From contig NZ_LT670844.1 of the NCBI RefSeq assembly GCF_900141755.1, forward strand, positions 6,916,501 through 6,980,500: a stretch of DNA of 64,000 bases, written 5' to 3'. Position 1 is the stretch's first letter, and each line of letters begins with the position of its first letter. Below the pieces are notes generated by a model, which did no database searches, had not been told where the DNA came from, and saw only the letters and a program-made list of their open reading frames with translations. A program made the position numbers and the translations under genes. The stretch comes from Bradyrhizobium lablabi (GTDB taxonomy: Bacteria; Pseudomonadota; Alphaproteobacteria; Rhizobiales; Xanthobacteraceae). Positions 24,979 to 33,670 of the stretch are shown here, one piece after another.

Positions 24979-25893
24979 TCAAACACTTGGATCAAGCAGG
25001 CGCCGCAGCCCCGGGCGTATCGGAAGATCGTCGGGTGTCTTGACGCGCGTGGCGAGGCCGAGTGCTTCCAAAGCTTTGATCAGCCACCAGCCCAGATCAA
25101 TCTGGCCCGGAAATAGCCCCATCTTCGCTGAACCGGGAAAAGCGTGGTGGTTGTTGTGCCATGCCTCACCCATGCTGATCAGTCCGGCGAGCCCGACATT
25201 GTATCCCTGAGCCGCCGCGCCCTCGATAATCCAGCTCTGGCTACCCTGGCGATGTGCAAAATGACCTATGAGCCAGTGGCCGGTGACGGATACGCTGACG
25301 CGCACGCAAATTCCCCAGACCAGCCAGCTCCAGCCCCCGATCGCGAAAAACAATGCCGCCCAGGGAAGTTGCTGCCACATCCATGTCCGTTCAACGAAGG
25401 CGTAAAGTCGGCTGTCGGCGAGGCGCGATTCCAGCCGAAATTCCGGCGGATGCCTCAGCACCAGTTTGCAATGCATTTGCCACCATGCATCGCGCCAAAA
25501 CCCCGCCCGGTGACAGGAATAATCGTGACACGCCGACTGGCGCTGGGCCCAGTCGCGAAAATCATGCAGCCGGATCATGCCGTATGGCCCGGCCATACCG
25601 ACCAATGTGCCGAGATAGACGCAAGTTTGTTCGACCCATAACGGGCATTCAAAGCTTGAGTGGATCAAACGTCGATGCATGCCGACGGAATGCCCGAAAC
25701 ATAGCGTCACCGCGCCTGTCACCAGGAACAGGATGAACGCGTTCCAGGAAAAAAGCGGCGGCCCGAGCACGACCGCGAGCACGGTCATCGTTCCAATCCA
25801 AAGCGATTTTACAGGGGACCAGCGCACATCGCCTGCCACGGGATCCGTTTCGTCGCTCGCAATGATGCGCTCCGAACCGGGCGCCAGGTTCAT
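24979..25893 (-). CDS. Fatty-acid desaturase family membrane protein with altered second histidine box (304 aa)
   Basis: The acyl-CoA desaturase layout is visible: hydrophobic helices at about 33-62, box 1 HRRLIH (73-78), and box 3 HNNHH (246-250) in MGEAWHNNHHAFPGSAKMG. The second box, normally HxxHH, is replaced by HDFRDWAQRQSACHD (110-124), and an extra HWLIGH occurs at 206-211. It probably introduces a double bond or hydroxyl into a lipid, with non-standard iron ligands. Its ATG overlaps the stop of the MFS gene (TGATG), so translation is coupled. An apparent extension upstream is only a shadow inside the MFS gene. Confidence 0.82.
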   Translation of the reverse strand: MNLAPGSERIIASDETDPVAGDVRWSPVKSLWIGTMTVLAVVLGPPLFSWNAFILFLVTGAVTLCFGHSVGMHRRLIHSSFECPLWVEQTCVYLGTLVGMAGPYGMIRLHDFRDWAQRQSACHDYSCHRAGFWRDAWWQMHCKLVLRHPPEFRLESRLADSRLYAFVERTWMWQQLPWAALFFAIGGWSWLVWGICVRVSVSVTGHWLIGHFAHRQGSQSWIIEGAAAQGYNVGLAGLISMGEAWHNNHHAFPGSAKMGLFPGQIDLGWWLIKALEALGLATRVKTPDDLPIRPGLRRLLDPSV

Positions 25894-27077
25894 CAGGAGC
25901 CTCCGCGCTCGCCAACAATAACGCCCGTCAGCGTTATGGGGATGCGATTGAAACCCCACAAAAGCACCGGACACGCAAGGATCGCGGCGGCGCCGAAGTC
26001 GAACGCCGCGGCGGCGCTGCCGGCCCATTTGGCGCAGGCGCCGGCGACGATCGGGCCGAGCATCATGCTGGCGTAAAACATAGTGAAAAACAGGCCCATG
26101 CCGATCGCCCGCGTCGCCGGCAGCAGCACGCGCGCCGGTAGACTCATGATCGGACCCGCCGGCTGCCCGCCGATTAGCCCAAGCGCGACCACAACCAGAA
26201 TGACCGAGCCACTGCGCGGCAGCGCAGTCATCAGGATCGCGAACACGATGCAGCTTACGACCAGAACGAGTTCGGGTCGCTTGGTCCGATCCGCAACAAA
26301 ACCGCCCAGCGGAACGGAGATCACCGCCAGCCATAAGACGATGCTGATGGTTGAACCTGCCGCCGCGATCGACCAGCCACGTTCGACCAGCAGCGAGGGC
26401 CCAAATGAGAAGATCACCGCGAAGCCGACGTTGAACAGACCCCAAATCAAGCCGGCGGTGATTACGCAGATGATGGCATTACGATCAAGACGCAAGCTCG
26501 CTGTTGATGCGACCGCGACATCCGCCGGCGACCGGTACGTGATCATGAGCAGCGCGATACCAAAGAAGCTGAATGCAGCAACACTCAGGTGAACCGCGCC
26601 GACGCCATAGGTGGTGCCGATCCAAGGCATCAGCAGCAGCGAAATCGCGACACCGGCGGGCCATGAATTGACGAAGATCGCCATCGCGGTTGCGATCTCC
26701 TTACCCGCAAACCAGTCCGTCAGCATCTTTGTCAGTTGAACGCTGAGGATGACGCCACCAGCACCGGCAACCAGCCGGCCGGCGATCTGCGCGCTCCAGG
26801 AGGCAGCGAAGGCCATGGCCACGCTGCCCGCGAGCATCAGCAGCAGGGCTCCGAGCACGGTCGCCTTGTCTCCGAACCTTTGCCCGATGGCGCCGCCCGG
26901 CATAGCCAATGCAACGCCGGGCGCGAAATACAGTCCGATCAGAACGCCGATATCAGCCAGGCTGACGCCGAATTCACTTGTGAGTAACGGTGCAATCGCG
27001 GCAACACTCTGGAACTGGAACGCCATGGTGCCGCGAATCACGAACAGGACAGCAAGGATCGCCCAGCGATTGCGCAA
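25893..27077 (-). CDS. MFS transporter (394 aa)
   Basis: Twelve hydrophobic segments are evident, with the MFS loop motif GGAIGQRFGDKATVLGALL after helix 2 and GGFVADRTKRPELVLV at the equivalent position of the second half. Proteins of this type export or import small molecules using the proton gradient. It is the middle gene of a three-gene minus-strand cluster with the FAD oxidoreductase upstream (131-bp gap) and the desaturase downstream (1-nt overlap). That suggests transport of the product or substrate of those enzymes. Confidence 0.88.
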   Translation of the reverse strand: MRNRWAILAVLFVIRGTMAFQFQSVAAIAPLLTSEFGVSLADIGVLIGLYFAPGVALAMPGGAIGQRFGDKATVLGALLLMLAGSVAMAFAASWSAQIAGRLVAGAGGVILSVQLTKMLTDWFAGKEIATAMAIFVNSWPAGVAISLLLMPWIGTTYGVGAVHLSVAAFSFFGIALLMITYRSPADVAVASTASLRLDRNAIICVITAGLIWGLFNVGFAVIFSFGPSLLVERGWSIAAAGSTISIVLWLAVISVPLGGFVADRTKRPELVLVVSCIVFAILMTALPRSGSVILVVVALGLIGGQPAGPIMSLPARVLLPATRAIGMGLFFTMFYASMMLGPIVAGACAKWAGSAAAAFDFGAAAILACPVLLWGFNRIPITLTGVIVGERGGS

Positions 27078-27208
27078 CGCTTCACCCCCAATTTGAAATC
27101 AGCGCGCAACCTGAGACGGTGCGATGCGTCTGTCAATCACCGTGCAAATTCGATCGCCCACCGCAGATTGGCATCGGGTGGCCTTCCGGGAAACGCCAGT
27201 GTTGCCAG

Positions 27209-28558
27209 TCACGCGAAGGCTTTGGCGGAGACCGCATCGATCCGTTCCTTGATATGCGGTTCGTGCAATAGGTCGTGGGGTTGCAGAAGCTGGCCGACTT
27301 CTATCATGGCGCGATGGACGACCGGGTCAGCGACCACCGCACGGAACAGAGCGGCCTCGAACTGTCGGCTTTTCTCAAAATCCTCCGGCCGTTCGCCGCG
27401 CGTGTCGGGAAAAGCGAGGTCGGCGCTCGTGGACATGCTCCAGGGCGTCTGCAGCACAGCTTCGACCCCGGCCATGAAACCGGCCTGTGCCGCAAGAAGC
27501 GGATCCGGTTCGGCCGCGGCCAGTCCCAACACGGTCTGCAGCAATCGGGCCTGCTTGGCAGCGGCCGACATGCCCTGACCGTAGATCGGGTTGAACCGGC
27601 AAAGCGCATCGGCGATCGGCAGCGCCCCGCGGGGCAAGCGGGGCAGGCGTTCGAAGTGCCGCCAAACACTCGCGGGAAAGCCGTAGTGCCGGATGCCGTC
27701 CAGCGGCTCAGCGCGACGCAGCGCATCGTATATTGTTGGCGTGAGCAGTTGGGGGAGCGCGGCGTGGAAACTGCCCCAATTGTCCAGCCGCGGAATTGAG
27801 CCGCGGTCGGCGATCGTGACGATCCAGCGACCGCCCTCTAACGGCACTAACACGGCGTACAGCCCCAAGGCTGGTGGGTTCGGCAGCGTAATCACCAGCT
27901 TCCAGTCCGGCATCGCATCAGCAGGAATCCGCACCACAGCGGTTGTGTAAGTGAGATCAATCCCGATTTCGGTCACCTGCGGCCGTTCCCAGCCGAGCGT
28001 GTCCAGCAACTCCAATGTCGTTGCCCCACGACCCGACGCGTCTACCACCAGATCGGCTTCCAGCGTCTCCGATGGTCCCGACCCAGAGTCAAATCGGACA
28101 CCGTGCGCGGCTTCATGAGCTGGTACAATCTCGGTTACCCGGCACCCCGCTCGCAGCGCGATATTAGCGACCGCCATGGCCCGACGTCGCAGCACGAACT
28201 CGATAAACGGTCTCGACGCACAGAGGATCGACAGGCCGAAATCCCGCCTCGGCAGCGCGCCAACATCCGCCCGCTCGTAACGGATGTCCTGTGCGACCCC
28301 CACGGAGACAGCCCCAGCTTCGGCAAGATCGCGCTCGAAGCCCGGGAAAATCTCACCGAGTGCCTTGAGGCCACCGGCTAGTAGGCCGTGGGTGTGCCGA
28401 TCCTGGGCGGTACCGGGCCGCGATTCGGCATATGCCGCGAGACGGTCGCGCTCAAGGACGTCGACCTGCTCGAAATAAGGCGCCAAGGCACCCGCTGCCG
28501 ACAGACCGCCGATGCCGCCACCGACCACCACCGCGCGACGACCGAAGAAATTGCTCAT
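27209..28558 (-). CDS. FAD-dependent oxidoreductase, monooxygenase/halogenase-like fold (449 aa)
   Basis: The N-terminus is a Rossmann FAD-binding motif, VVVGGGIGGLSAAGALAPYF. Later regions include LEADLVVDASGRGATTLELL (the DG-like motif) and LPIADALCRFNPIYGQGMS, which resembles the GD motif of tryptophan-halogenase and geranylgeranyl-reductase type flavoproteins. A halogenase WxWxIP signature is not seen. ATG 28558 is used. It begins the cluster with the MFS transporter and desaturase, so a small modified-lipid or secondary-metabolite pathway is possible (inference). Confidence 0.85.
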   Translation of the reverse strand: MSNFFGRRAVVVGGGIGGLSAAGALAPYFEQVDVLERDRLAAYAESRPGTAQDRHTHGLLAGGLKALGEIFPGFERDLAEAGAVSVGVAQDIRYERADVGALPRRDFGLSILCASRPFIEFVLRRRAMAVANIALRAGCRVTEIVPAHEAAHGVRFDSGSGPSETLEADLVVDASGRGATTLELLDTLGWERPQVTEIGIDLTYTTAVVRIPADAMPDWKLVITLPNPPALGLYAVLVPLEGGRWIVTIADRGSIPRLDNWGSFHAALPQLLTPTIYDALRRAEPLDGIRHYGFPASVWRHFERLPRLPRGALPIADALCRFNPIYGQGMSAAAKQARLLQTVLGLAAAEPDPLLAAQAGFMAGVEAVLQTPWSMSTSADLAFPDTRGERPEDFEKSRQFEAALFRAVVADPVVHRAMIEVGQLLQPHDLLHEPHIKERIDAVSAKAFA

Positions 28559-28674
28559 GACCCGCTCCACGAATTTCGGAACGAGCAGATCATTGTGCGC
28601 GGGTTGCAGTTGAGTTTCAGTCGCGGAGAAAGTCGTTACAGCGGTAACGTGCGGACCGCAGACGCGGGAGAGGG

Positions 28675-29235
28675 TTAGCTCAGGCCTTCATAGACCATGA
28701 AGCCGCGCGCGATCTTGAGTTTGCGCAAAGCGCGCGGGACGAGGCGCTGCGGCGGCGGGTGGCCGAAATAGCGCCACGACGTCAGTTTGAAATCCCGCAA
28801 TTGTTTGTGTTCGCTTTCGAACGGTGCCAACAGGCCGGTCAGGCTGAGCGGGGTGTGGGCGCGGGTGTTGAACGGCAACAGCAGCAATTCCAGATGCGCC
28901 GGGGAGCCGTCTTCCGACGTTGCGGTGATGCCGGCTACCGCAGCCAGCATTTCTTCCGCCACCACCGCGATGATGTCCTCGATCTCGCGGCGTGCCGGCG
29001 GCGCAAACAGCGCGGAAAAACTCTTGTCCTTCAGATCACAGCCGAGCAGCGCGCACACCCTGGTTCCGGCAACGCGGAATGGATAGCCGGATGCAGCGTC
29101 ATAGGACAGTACGAAGATGTCGCCGAGCAGGTCGCGCACCGCGCCGGGCTCGATCTCGCTGCGGTCCGGCGCCCGCGCGCCGCCACGCTTCTCGTCCCAA
29201 TAGGCGAAGAACTCGCGGTTTGACGGATGTTTCAT
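28675..29235 (-). CDS. PAS_5-type PAS-domain protein (186 aa)
   Basis: The sequence KHPSNREFFAYWDEKRGGAR, then RSEIEPGAVRDLLGDIFVL, SGYPFRVAGTRVCALLGCDL and LELLLLPFNTRAHTPLSLTG follows the small alphaproteobacterial PAS_5 family. It is a single PAS-like sensor with no output domain. The C-terminal 40 residues are basic. It could act as a partner-binding sensor, but no kinase adjoins it. It lies 116 bp from the FAD oxidoreductase gene and need not share its function. Confidence 0.82.
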   Translation of the reverse strand: MKHPSNREFFAYWDEKRGGARAPDRSEIEPGAVRDLLGDIFVLSYDAASGYPFRVAGTRVCALLGCDLKDKSFSALFAPPARREIEDIIAVVAEEMLAAVAGITATSEDGSPAHLELLLLPFNTRAHTPLSLTGLLAPFESEHKQLRDFKLTSWRYFGHPPPQRLVPRALRKLKIARGFMVYEGLS

Positions 29236-29449
29236 ACCTCAACCTTGCCCCGGCGAATGCGCCGGTGGGACACATCTGTCCCGCTCTTGCGCACGCGCAT
29301 TCCCCGGTTTGTTTTGCAAGAGAGGCACTGCAGCGTCCATGCCGCAGGCGCATTTCCGCCGTCTTCGCCGCGTCTTTGCGTTGTTAACGTTAAATTAACT
29401 ATGGGCTTGGGGTTCGGCTGCGGGCTGCTATGGTCCGCGCACTCTAATT

Positions 29450-29605
29450 CTCGCCGGTTTCCTCCAAGTGGCCGGCGAGGTTGCTACACTGGCGGCGTCA
29501 AACAGGTTTGGTCATCGCGCGGGGAGGGGTGGGGATGTCACCCGGGCTCTGCGCGAAAAAAGACCGGCAAAAACGGGGGAGGGCTTTCTCAGAGCCCTCC
29601 CTTTT
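29450..29605 (+). ncRNA. Candidate small RNA or leader ending in an intrinsic terminator
   Basis: Within the 480-bp gap 29236-29715 lie two plus-strand hairpins. CTCGCCGG/CCGGCGAG (29450-29457, 29472-29479) is an 8-bp stem. GGGAGGGCT/AGCCCTCCC (29577-29585, 29593-29601) is a perfect 9-bp stem followed by TTTTCTTT, a textbook terminator. No gene is found on the plus strand upstream of it. It may end a short RNA, or attenuate the rhomboid gene that starts at 29716. The transcript start is not known. Confidence 0.4.
29577..29605 (+). terminator. Intrinsic terminator without an upstream gene
   Basis: A perfect 9-bp GC-rich stem with a 7-nt loop (TTCTCAG) and a following TTTT run. The nearest plus-strand coding sequence upstream is many kilobases away, so it must belong to a non-coding transcript or to the leader of the rhomboid gene. 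Confidence 0.75.
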
Positions 29606-29715
29606 CTTTGAGGTTTCGCGCGTCTGGCGGCTATCCTGCGCTTGCACCGCACCGCCAAGCCGCCTATTGGGGCGCAATCGCTCGCGAGAGCCGCTGCCTT
29701 AAGGCCGTCGACCCC

Positions 29716-30525
29716 TTGGAATCCCCACCGCAATACCCGCAAGATTTGCCGCAGGACGCTGCGCCGCAGGCCCCGCGCGAACCGCTTCTGACGCTGCCCG
29801 GCCCGCTCACCGCCTATGTGCTGCTGCTGGCGGTCATTCATCTGCGCGTGCTGCTGCCGCCGGAACTCGAAAACTGGACCGTCGACGTGTTCGGTTTCAT
29901 TCCGAAGCGCTATGATTCAACGCTTCTGGCGATCAATTTTCCCGGCGGCGCCGGCGCCAAGGTCTGGACTTTTGTCACGTATTCGCTGCTGCATGCGAAT
30001 CTCAGCCATATCGGTTTCAATGTCCTCTGGCTGTTGCCGTTCGGCAGCGCGCTGGCGCGCCGGTTTGGCGCGATCCGGTTCTTCCTGTTCATGGCGGTGA
30101 CGGCGGCGGCCGGCGCTCTTGCGCATCTCGTCACCCATGAGCACGCGGTCGCGCCGATGATCGGCGCCTCGGCCTCGGTGTCCGGCACCATGGCGGCCGC
30201 GATGCGCTTTGCCTTCGTCAAGGGCAGCTTCCTGTCGTTCAGCCGGGGCGATGCCGATGCGGCGGCGAGGGTGCCGGCACTGTCGCTGATGCGCGCCTTG
30301 CGCAATCCGCGCGTGCTGGCGTTTCTCGTGATCTGGTTCGGCGTCAACATCATCTTCGGCATCGGGTCGATCGCGATCGGCAGCGACGGCGCCAGCGTCG
30401 CCTGGCAGGCGCATATCGGCGGGTTCCTTGCCGGCCTGGTGTTGTTTTCGCTATTCGACCCGGTGCCGCGCAGCGCGGCCGATGCTGCGGATGCGTCATC
30501 GTCCGATGCATCGCACTCTGGCTGA
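29716..30525 (+). CDS. Rhomboid family intramembrane serine protease (269 aa)
   Basis: Rhomboid features are seen in order: WTFVTYSLLHANLSHIGFNVL, the catalytic-serine region MIGASASVSGTMAAAMR, and the helix-6 histidine in VAWQAHIGGFLAGLVLFS. About six membrane helices are present. The GxSx motif is GASA, where GASG is more common. No ATG or GTG fits the start; TTG 29716 (ESPPQYPQDLPQDAAPQ follows) with AAGG upstream is the best choice, since the frame further upstream runs through an intrinsic terminator. Substrate unknown. Confidence 0.87.
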   Translation: MESPPQYPQDLPQDAAPQAPREPLLTLPGPLTAYVLLLAVIHLRVLLPPELENWTVDVFGFIPKRYDSTLLAINFPGGAGAKVWTFVTYSLLHANLSHIGFNVLWLLPFGSALARRFGAIRFFLFMAVTAAAGALAHLVTHEHAVAPMIGASASVSGTMAAAMRFAFVKGSFLSFSRGDADAAARVPALSLMRALRNPRVLAFLVIWFGVNIIFGIGSIAIGSDGASVAWQAHIGGFLAGLVLFSLFDPVPRSAADAADASSSDASHSG

Positions 30526-30721
30526 TCCTTGCTTGCGGCGCGGGGCGATTTCATTCATCATTGCTGCCTTCTGAGGCAAGGCATAAGCTCGTAAGCGTGC
30601 TTAAACCACTGTGCTTGCCGAACGCGCCGCAACCGAAGCGGCGCAGAACTGTTGATTGAAGACTCGAACGAACAAAGATCGCGCTCGCTTCAAGGGCGCG
30701 ACCGGCTTCAGGGAGACGACA

Positions 30722-31150
30722 ATGACGGTACGTGCAATTCTCGACACCAAGGGCCATCAGATTACGAGCGTCGAGCCGGACGCCAAACTCGCCGCGGCGA
30801 TCAAGATTCTGGGCGAACGCAAGATCGGCGCCGTCTTGGTGATGAGCCAGGGCCGCGTCGAGGGCATCCTGTCGGAGCGCGACATCGTGCGCGTCCTCGG
30901 CGACCGCGGCGCCAGCGTGCTCGACGAGCCGGTCAGCGCGGTGATGACGCGTAAGGTCATCAGCTGCAAGCAGGCCGACACCGTCAGCGCCATCATGGAA
31001 ATGATGACGCTCGGCAAGTTCAGGCATCTGCCGGTGGTCGAGGGCGAGCGGGTCGTCGGCCTGATCTCGATCGGCGACATCGTCAAATGGCGGGTCAGGG
31101 AATACGAGGCCGAGCAGGAAGCGCTGCGCGACTACATCAAGACCGCCTGA
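30722..31150 (+). CDS. CBS-domain protein (142 aa)
   Basis: Two CBS domains fill the protein: the first around GHQITSVEPDAKLAAAIKIL with VEGILSERDIVRVLGDRG, the second around KQADTVSAIMEMMTLGKFRH with VVGLISIGDIVKWRV. CBS pairs bind adenosyl nucleotides and regulate partners. It is a stand-alone sensor of the kind often annotated as a putative signal-transduction protein. ATG 30722 has a GGGAGACG site; an upstream frame to 30656 has no such signal. The C-terminus is helical (EYEAEQEALRDYIK). Confidence 0.93.
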   Translation: MTVRAILDTKGHQITSVEPDAKLAAAIKILGERKIGAVLVMSQGRVEGILSERDIVRVLGDRGASVLDEPVSAVMTRKVISCKQADTVSAIMEMMTLGKFRHLPVVEGERVVGLISIGDIVKWRVREYEAEQEALRDYIKTA

Positions 31151-31180
31151 TTGAGGTTTTGGCTTCGCCCTTCAAGTTCA

Positions 31181-32215
31181 TCAAGGGATCTTGTCGGCGG
31201 CCGGGCCCCGATTGCCGGCAGGAGGCGCGAGAATGTGGATCGCTTCCTGGATCGAGTCGATGGCGCGCTCGGCGGCGCGCGCGCCAAAACTGATCAGGTC
31301 GTCGGCGCGGTGGAAGTCGAACCAGCCGATTTGACCGACGCGAGGCGAAATCAACAGGTCCGGTGGATCGCCGGCGAGGCGGGCGCGGGTGATGCGGTCC
31401 TGCATGATGTTGAAGGCATCGACCATGACCGAGGAGATGCCCGGCCGCCCGCCGCCGCCGAAAAATTCGCGCTTCATGGTGCGCTCGGGAGAGAAGAACT
31501 TGCCCAGCCCGCGCTTCGGCCGCGCGGGTTCGATCACGGCCTCCGGCGCCTCAGTCGAGGGGCCATGGGAATAGATCGTGGTGGAGTGCGTGAATACGTC
31601 GCTGGAGAGGTTGGCGGCGATCACGATTTCGGCGCCGAGCGCGCGCGCCGCCGACACCGGCACCGGGTTTACCAGCGCGCCGTCGACCAGCCAGCGGTCG
31701 CCGACCAGGACCGGCGAGAAGATTCCGGGCAGCGCGTAAGAGGCGCGCATCGCGTCGACCATGCGGCCATGGGTCAGCCAGATCTCGTGGCCGGTGCGGA
31801 CTTCCGTCGCCACGGTGGCGAATTTCAGCGGCAATTCCTCGATCAGGATCGGGCCGATCGCGGCCTCGAGCTGGGCCGCCAGTTTGTCGCCGCCGATCAG
31901 ACCGGAGCCGTTGAGGCGGATATCGAGATAGCTCAGGATATTTCGCGGCTGCAGGCCGCGCGCCCATTTTTCCAAAGTATCGAGATGGCCCGCCGCATAG
32001 GCGCCGCCGACCACGGCCCCGATCGAGGTTCCGACCACGACGTTGGGGACGATGCCGTGGGCGACCAGGGTCCGGACGATGCCGATATGCGCCAGCCCGC
32101 GGGCGGCGCCGCCGCCCAGCGCCAGCCCGATCACCGGCCGCCGGATGCTGCCGAGGCCCACCTTCTGGCGGCCCTCGGCGCCGTTTTGGCTACGTCCGAT
32201 CAAAATATCCAGCAC
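31181..32215 (-). CDS. Patatin-like phospholipase family protein (344 aa)
   Basis: The Ser-Asp dyad of patatins is visible: oxyanion GLALGGGAARGLAHIG (30-45), nucleophile elbow GTSIG with Ser64, and Asp178 in WLVDGALVNPVPVS. The N-terminal and middle part match the RssA-like bacterial group; the 90-residue C-terminal tail is basic and looks disordered in part. It likely hydrolyses acyl esters of phospholipids. Converges with the CBS gene 30 bp away. Confidence 0.92.
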   Translation of the reverse strand: MLDILIGRSQNGAEGRQKVGLGSIRRPVIGLALGGGAARGLAHIGIVRTLVAHGIVPNVVVGTSIGAVVGGAYAAGHLDTLEKWARGLQPRNILSYLDIRLNGSGLIGGDKLAAQLEAAIGPILIEELPLKFATVATEVRTGHEIWLTHGRMVDAMRASYALPGIFSPVLVGDRWLVDGALVNPVPVSAARALGAEIVIAANLSSDVFTHSTTIYSHGPSTEAPEAVIEPARPKRGLGKFFSPERTMKREFFGGGGRPGISSVMVDAFNIMQDRITRARLAGDPPDLLISPRVGQIGWFDFHRADDLISFGARAAERAIDSIQEAIHILAPPAGNRGPAADKIP

Positions 32216-32448
32216 CTAAAGCACTCCTGCGCGCGCAAGACTATTCACCATGGACCGGCCCCGCCAGAATTGATCACAAGCATGGTTTATGCCGCTTATG
32301 CCGGGCTCGGGACGGGGCTAGGCGGGGATTGTGACTGCAGCGCGGCCTTGCGAAGTAACATATGGGACTTGGCGCCGGTTCCGTAAGGCTACGGTCCGGC
32401 GGGTCAGGTGGCTTGAATTTGCCGCGTTTTCGGTGAAAAGCATGCGCT

Positions 32449-33498
32449 ATGACATCAGGGGGTAGCGGTATTGGTCGAACCGGGCGGGGCGAACGCCCGC
32501 TGCTGGCGCTTGTGCTCGCGGCGATGCTCGGTTTTGCCCTTCCGCTCCCCGCCTCGGCGCAGATGTTCACCGATCACCCGCCGCCGATACCTCCGGCTTC
32601 CGTGCCGGAGCCTTCGGGGCCGGCGATGAATCTGGCCCCACCCTCCGGCCCTTCATCGATCCCCCTGCCGGCGCCGCTGACGCAGCCTTCGATCGCCGCC
32701 GTGCCGCCGGTGGTCCCACCGCCCGGCGCGTCGACCGCGGGCCAGGCGGTATTGTCGCTGACGGCGCGTTACGGCAAGGACCTGCCGGTCATCAACTCAG
32801 GCCTGGTGTGGCGGGTATTCTCTGACCGTCCCGACGAGACCGGCACCTTCAAGATGATCCGCGAGGAGCGCGGGGCGACCCCGAATATCGTGCTGCCGCC
32901 GGGCAGCTACGTCGTTCATGTCGCCCTTGGCCTCGTCAGCGCGGTGCGGGCGGTGACGCTGAAATCCGAGACCGACCGCGAATCCTTCGTACTGCCGGCG
33001 GGCGGCCTGCGCATTGAAGGCCGCGTCGGCGCGTCCAAGATTCCGCAGAACCAGATTTCGTTCGCGATCTACAAAGGCAGCCAGTTTGAAGTCGGCGAAC
33101 GCGCCGCACTGGTGCCGAACGTCGCCGTCGGCGATGTCGTGCTGTTACCGGAGGGCACCTACTACATCATTTCCAATTATGGCGACGCCAATTCGGTGGT
33201 GCGCTCGGATATCCGCGTTCAGGCCGGCAAGCTGACCGACGTCATCATCACCCATCGCGCCGCCGTCATCACGCTGAAGCTCGTCAGCGACAAGGGCGGT
33301 GAGGCCCTGGCGAACACCGCCTGGTCGGTGATCACGCCGGGCGGCGACGTCATCAAGGAATCGATCGGCGCATTCCCGCGCGTCGTGCTCTCCGAAGGCG
33401 AATATCGCGCCATCGCCAAGAACGAGGGCAAGGTCTACGAGCGGCCGTTCAACGTCGTCAACGGCGTCGACGGCGAGGTCGAAGTCGTCGCGCATTAG
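32449..33498 (+). CDS. Exported proline-rich protein of unknown function (349 aa)
   Basis: A signal peptide spans about residues 1-37 (ALVLAAMLGFALPLPASAQ). It is followed by a Pro/Ser/Ala-rich linker (about 38-100) and then by repeated beta-rich segments such as YVVHVALGLVSAVRAVTLKS, VEGTYYII-like PEGTYYIISNYGDANSVVRS and EGEYRAIAKNEGKVYERPFN. The last 250 residues look like carboxypeptidase-regulatory or Ig-like beta-sandwich repeats. I know no function. It is conserved-looking, with good coding character and no frame damage. Confidence 0.75.
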   Translation: MTSGGSGIGRTGRGERPLLALVLAAMLGFALPLPASAQMFTDHPPPIPPASVPEPSGPAMNLAPPSGPSSIPLPAPLTQPSIAAVPPVVPPPGASTAGQAVLSLTARYGKDLPVINSGLVWRVFSDRPDETGTFKMIREERGATPNIVLPPGSYVVHVALGLVSAVRAVTLKSETDRESFVLPAGGLRIEGRVGASKIPQNQISFAIYKGSQFEVGERAALVPNVAVGDVVLLPEGTYYIISNYGDANSVVRSDIRVQAGKLTDVIITHRAAVITLKLVSDKGGEALANTAWSVITPGGDVIKESIGAFPRVVLSEGEYRAIAKNEGKVYERPFNVVNGVDGEVEVVAH

Positions 33499-33670
33499 CG
33501 CTGAAATCCCTCCGTCGACAGTCATAGTCGCTAACTCGTACTAACCATCCGATGAATTAAAACTGTCATAATCGACGGTTTGCCGATACCACCTCGCAAT
33601 TTTTACAGCGCATTAAACCCTGCCCGCCTTGGATGCGGCGGGGCAGAGGTTTGCGTTTGCGGGGAATGCG

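Noticed and set aside
25894..26445. N-terminal extension of the desaturase gene
   Set aside because: It lies wholly within the MFS gene in another frame, and the true start overlaps the MFS stop with a ribosome site.
29227..29715. Long N-terminal extension of the rhomboid gene
   Set aside because: It crosses a perfect intrinsic terminator and lacks any domain; the TTG at 29716 fits better.
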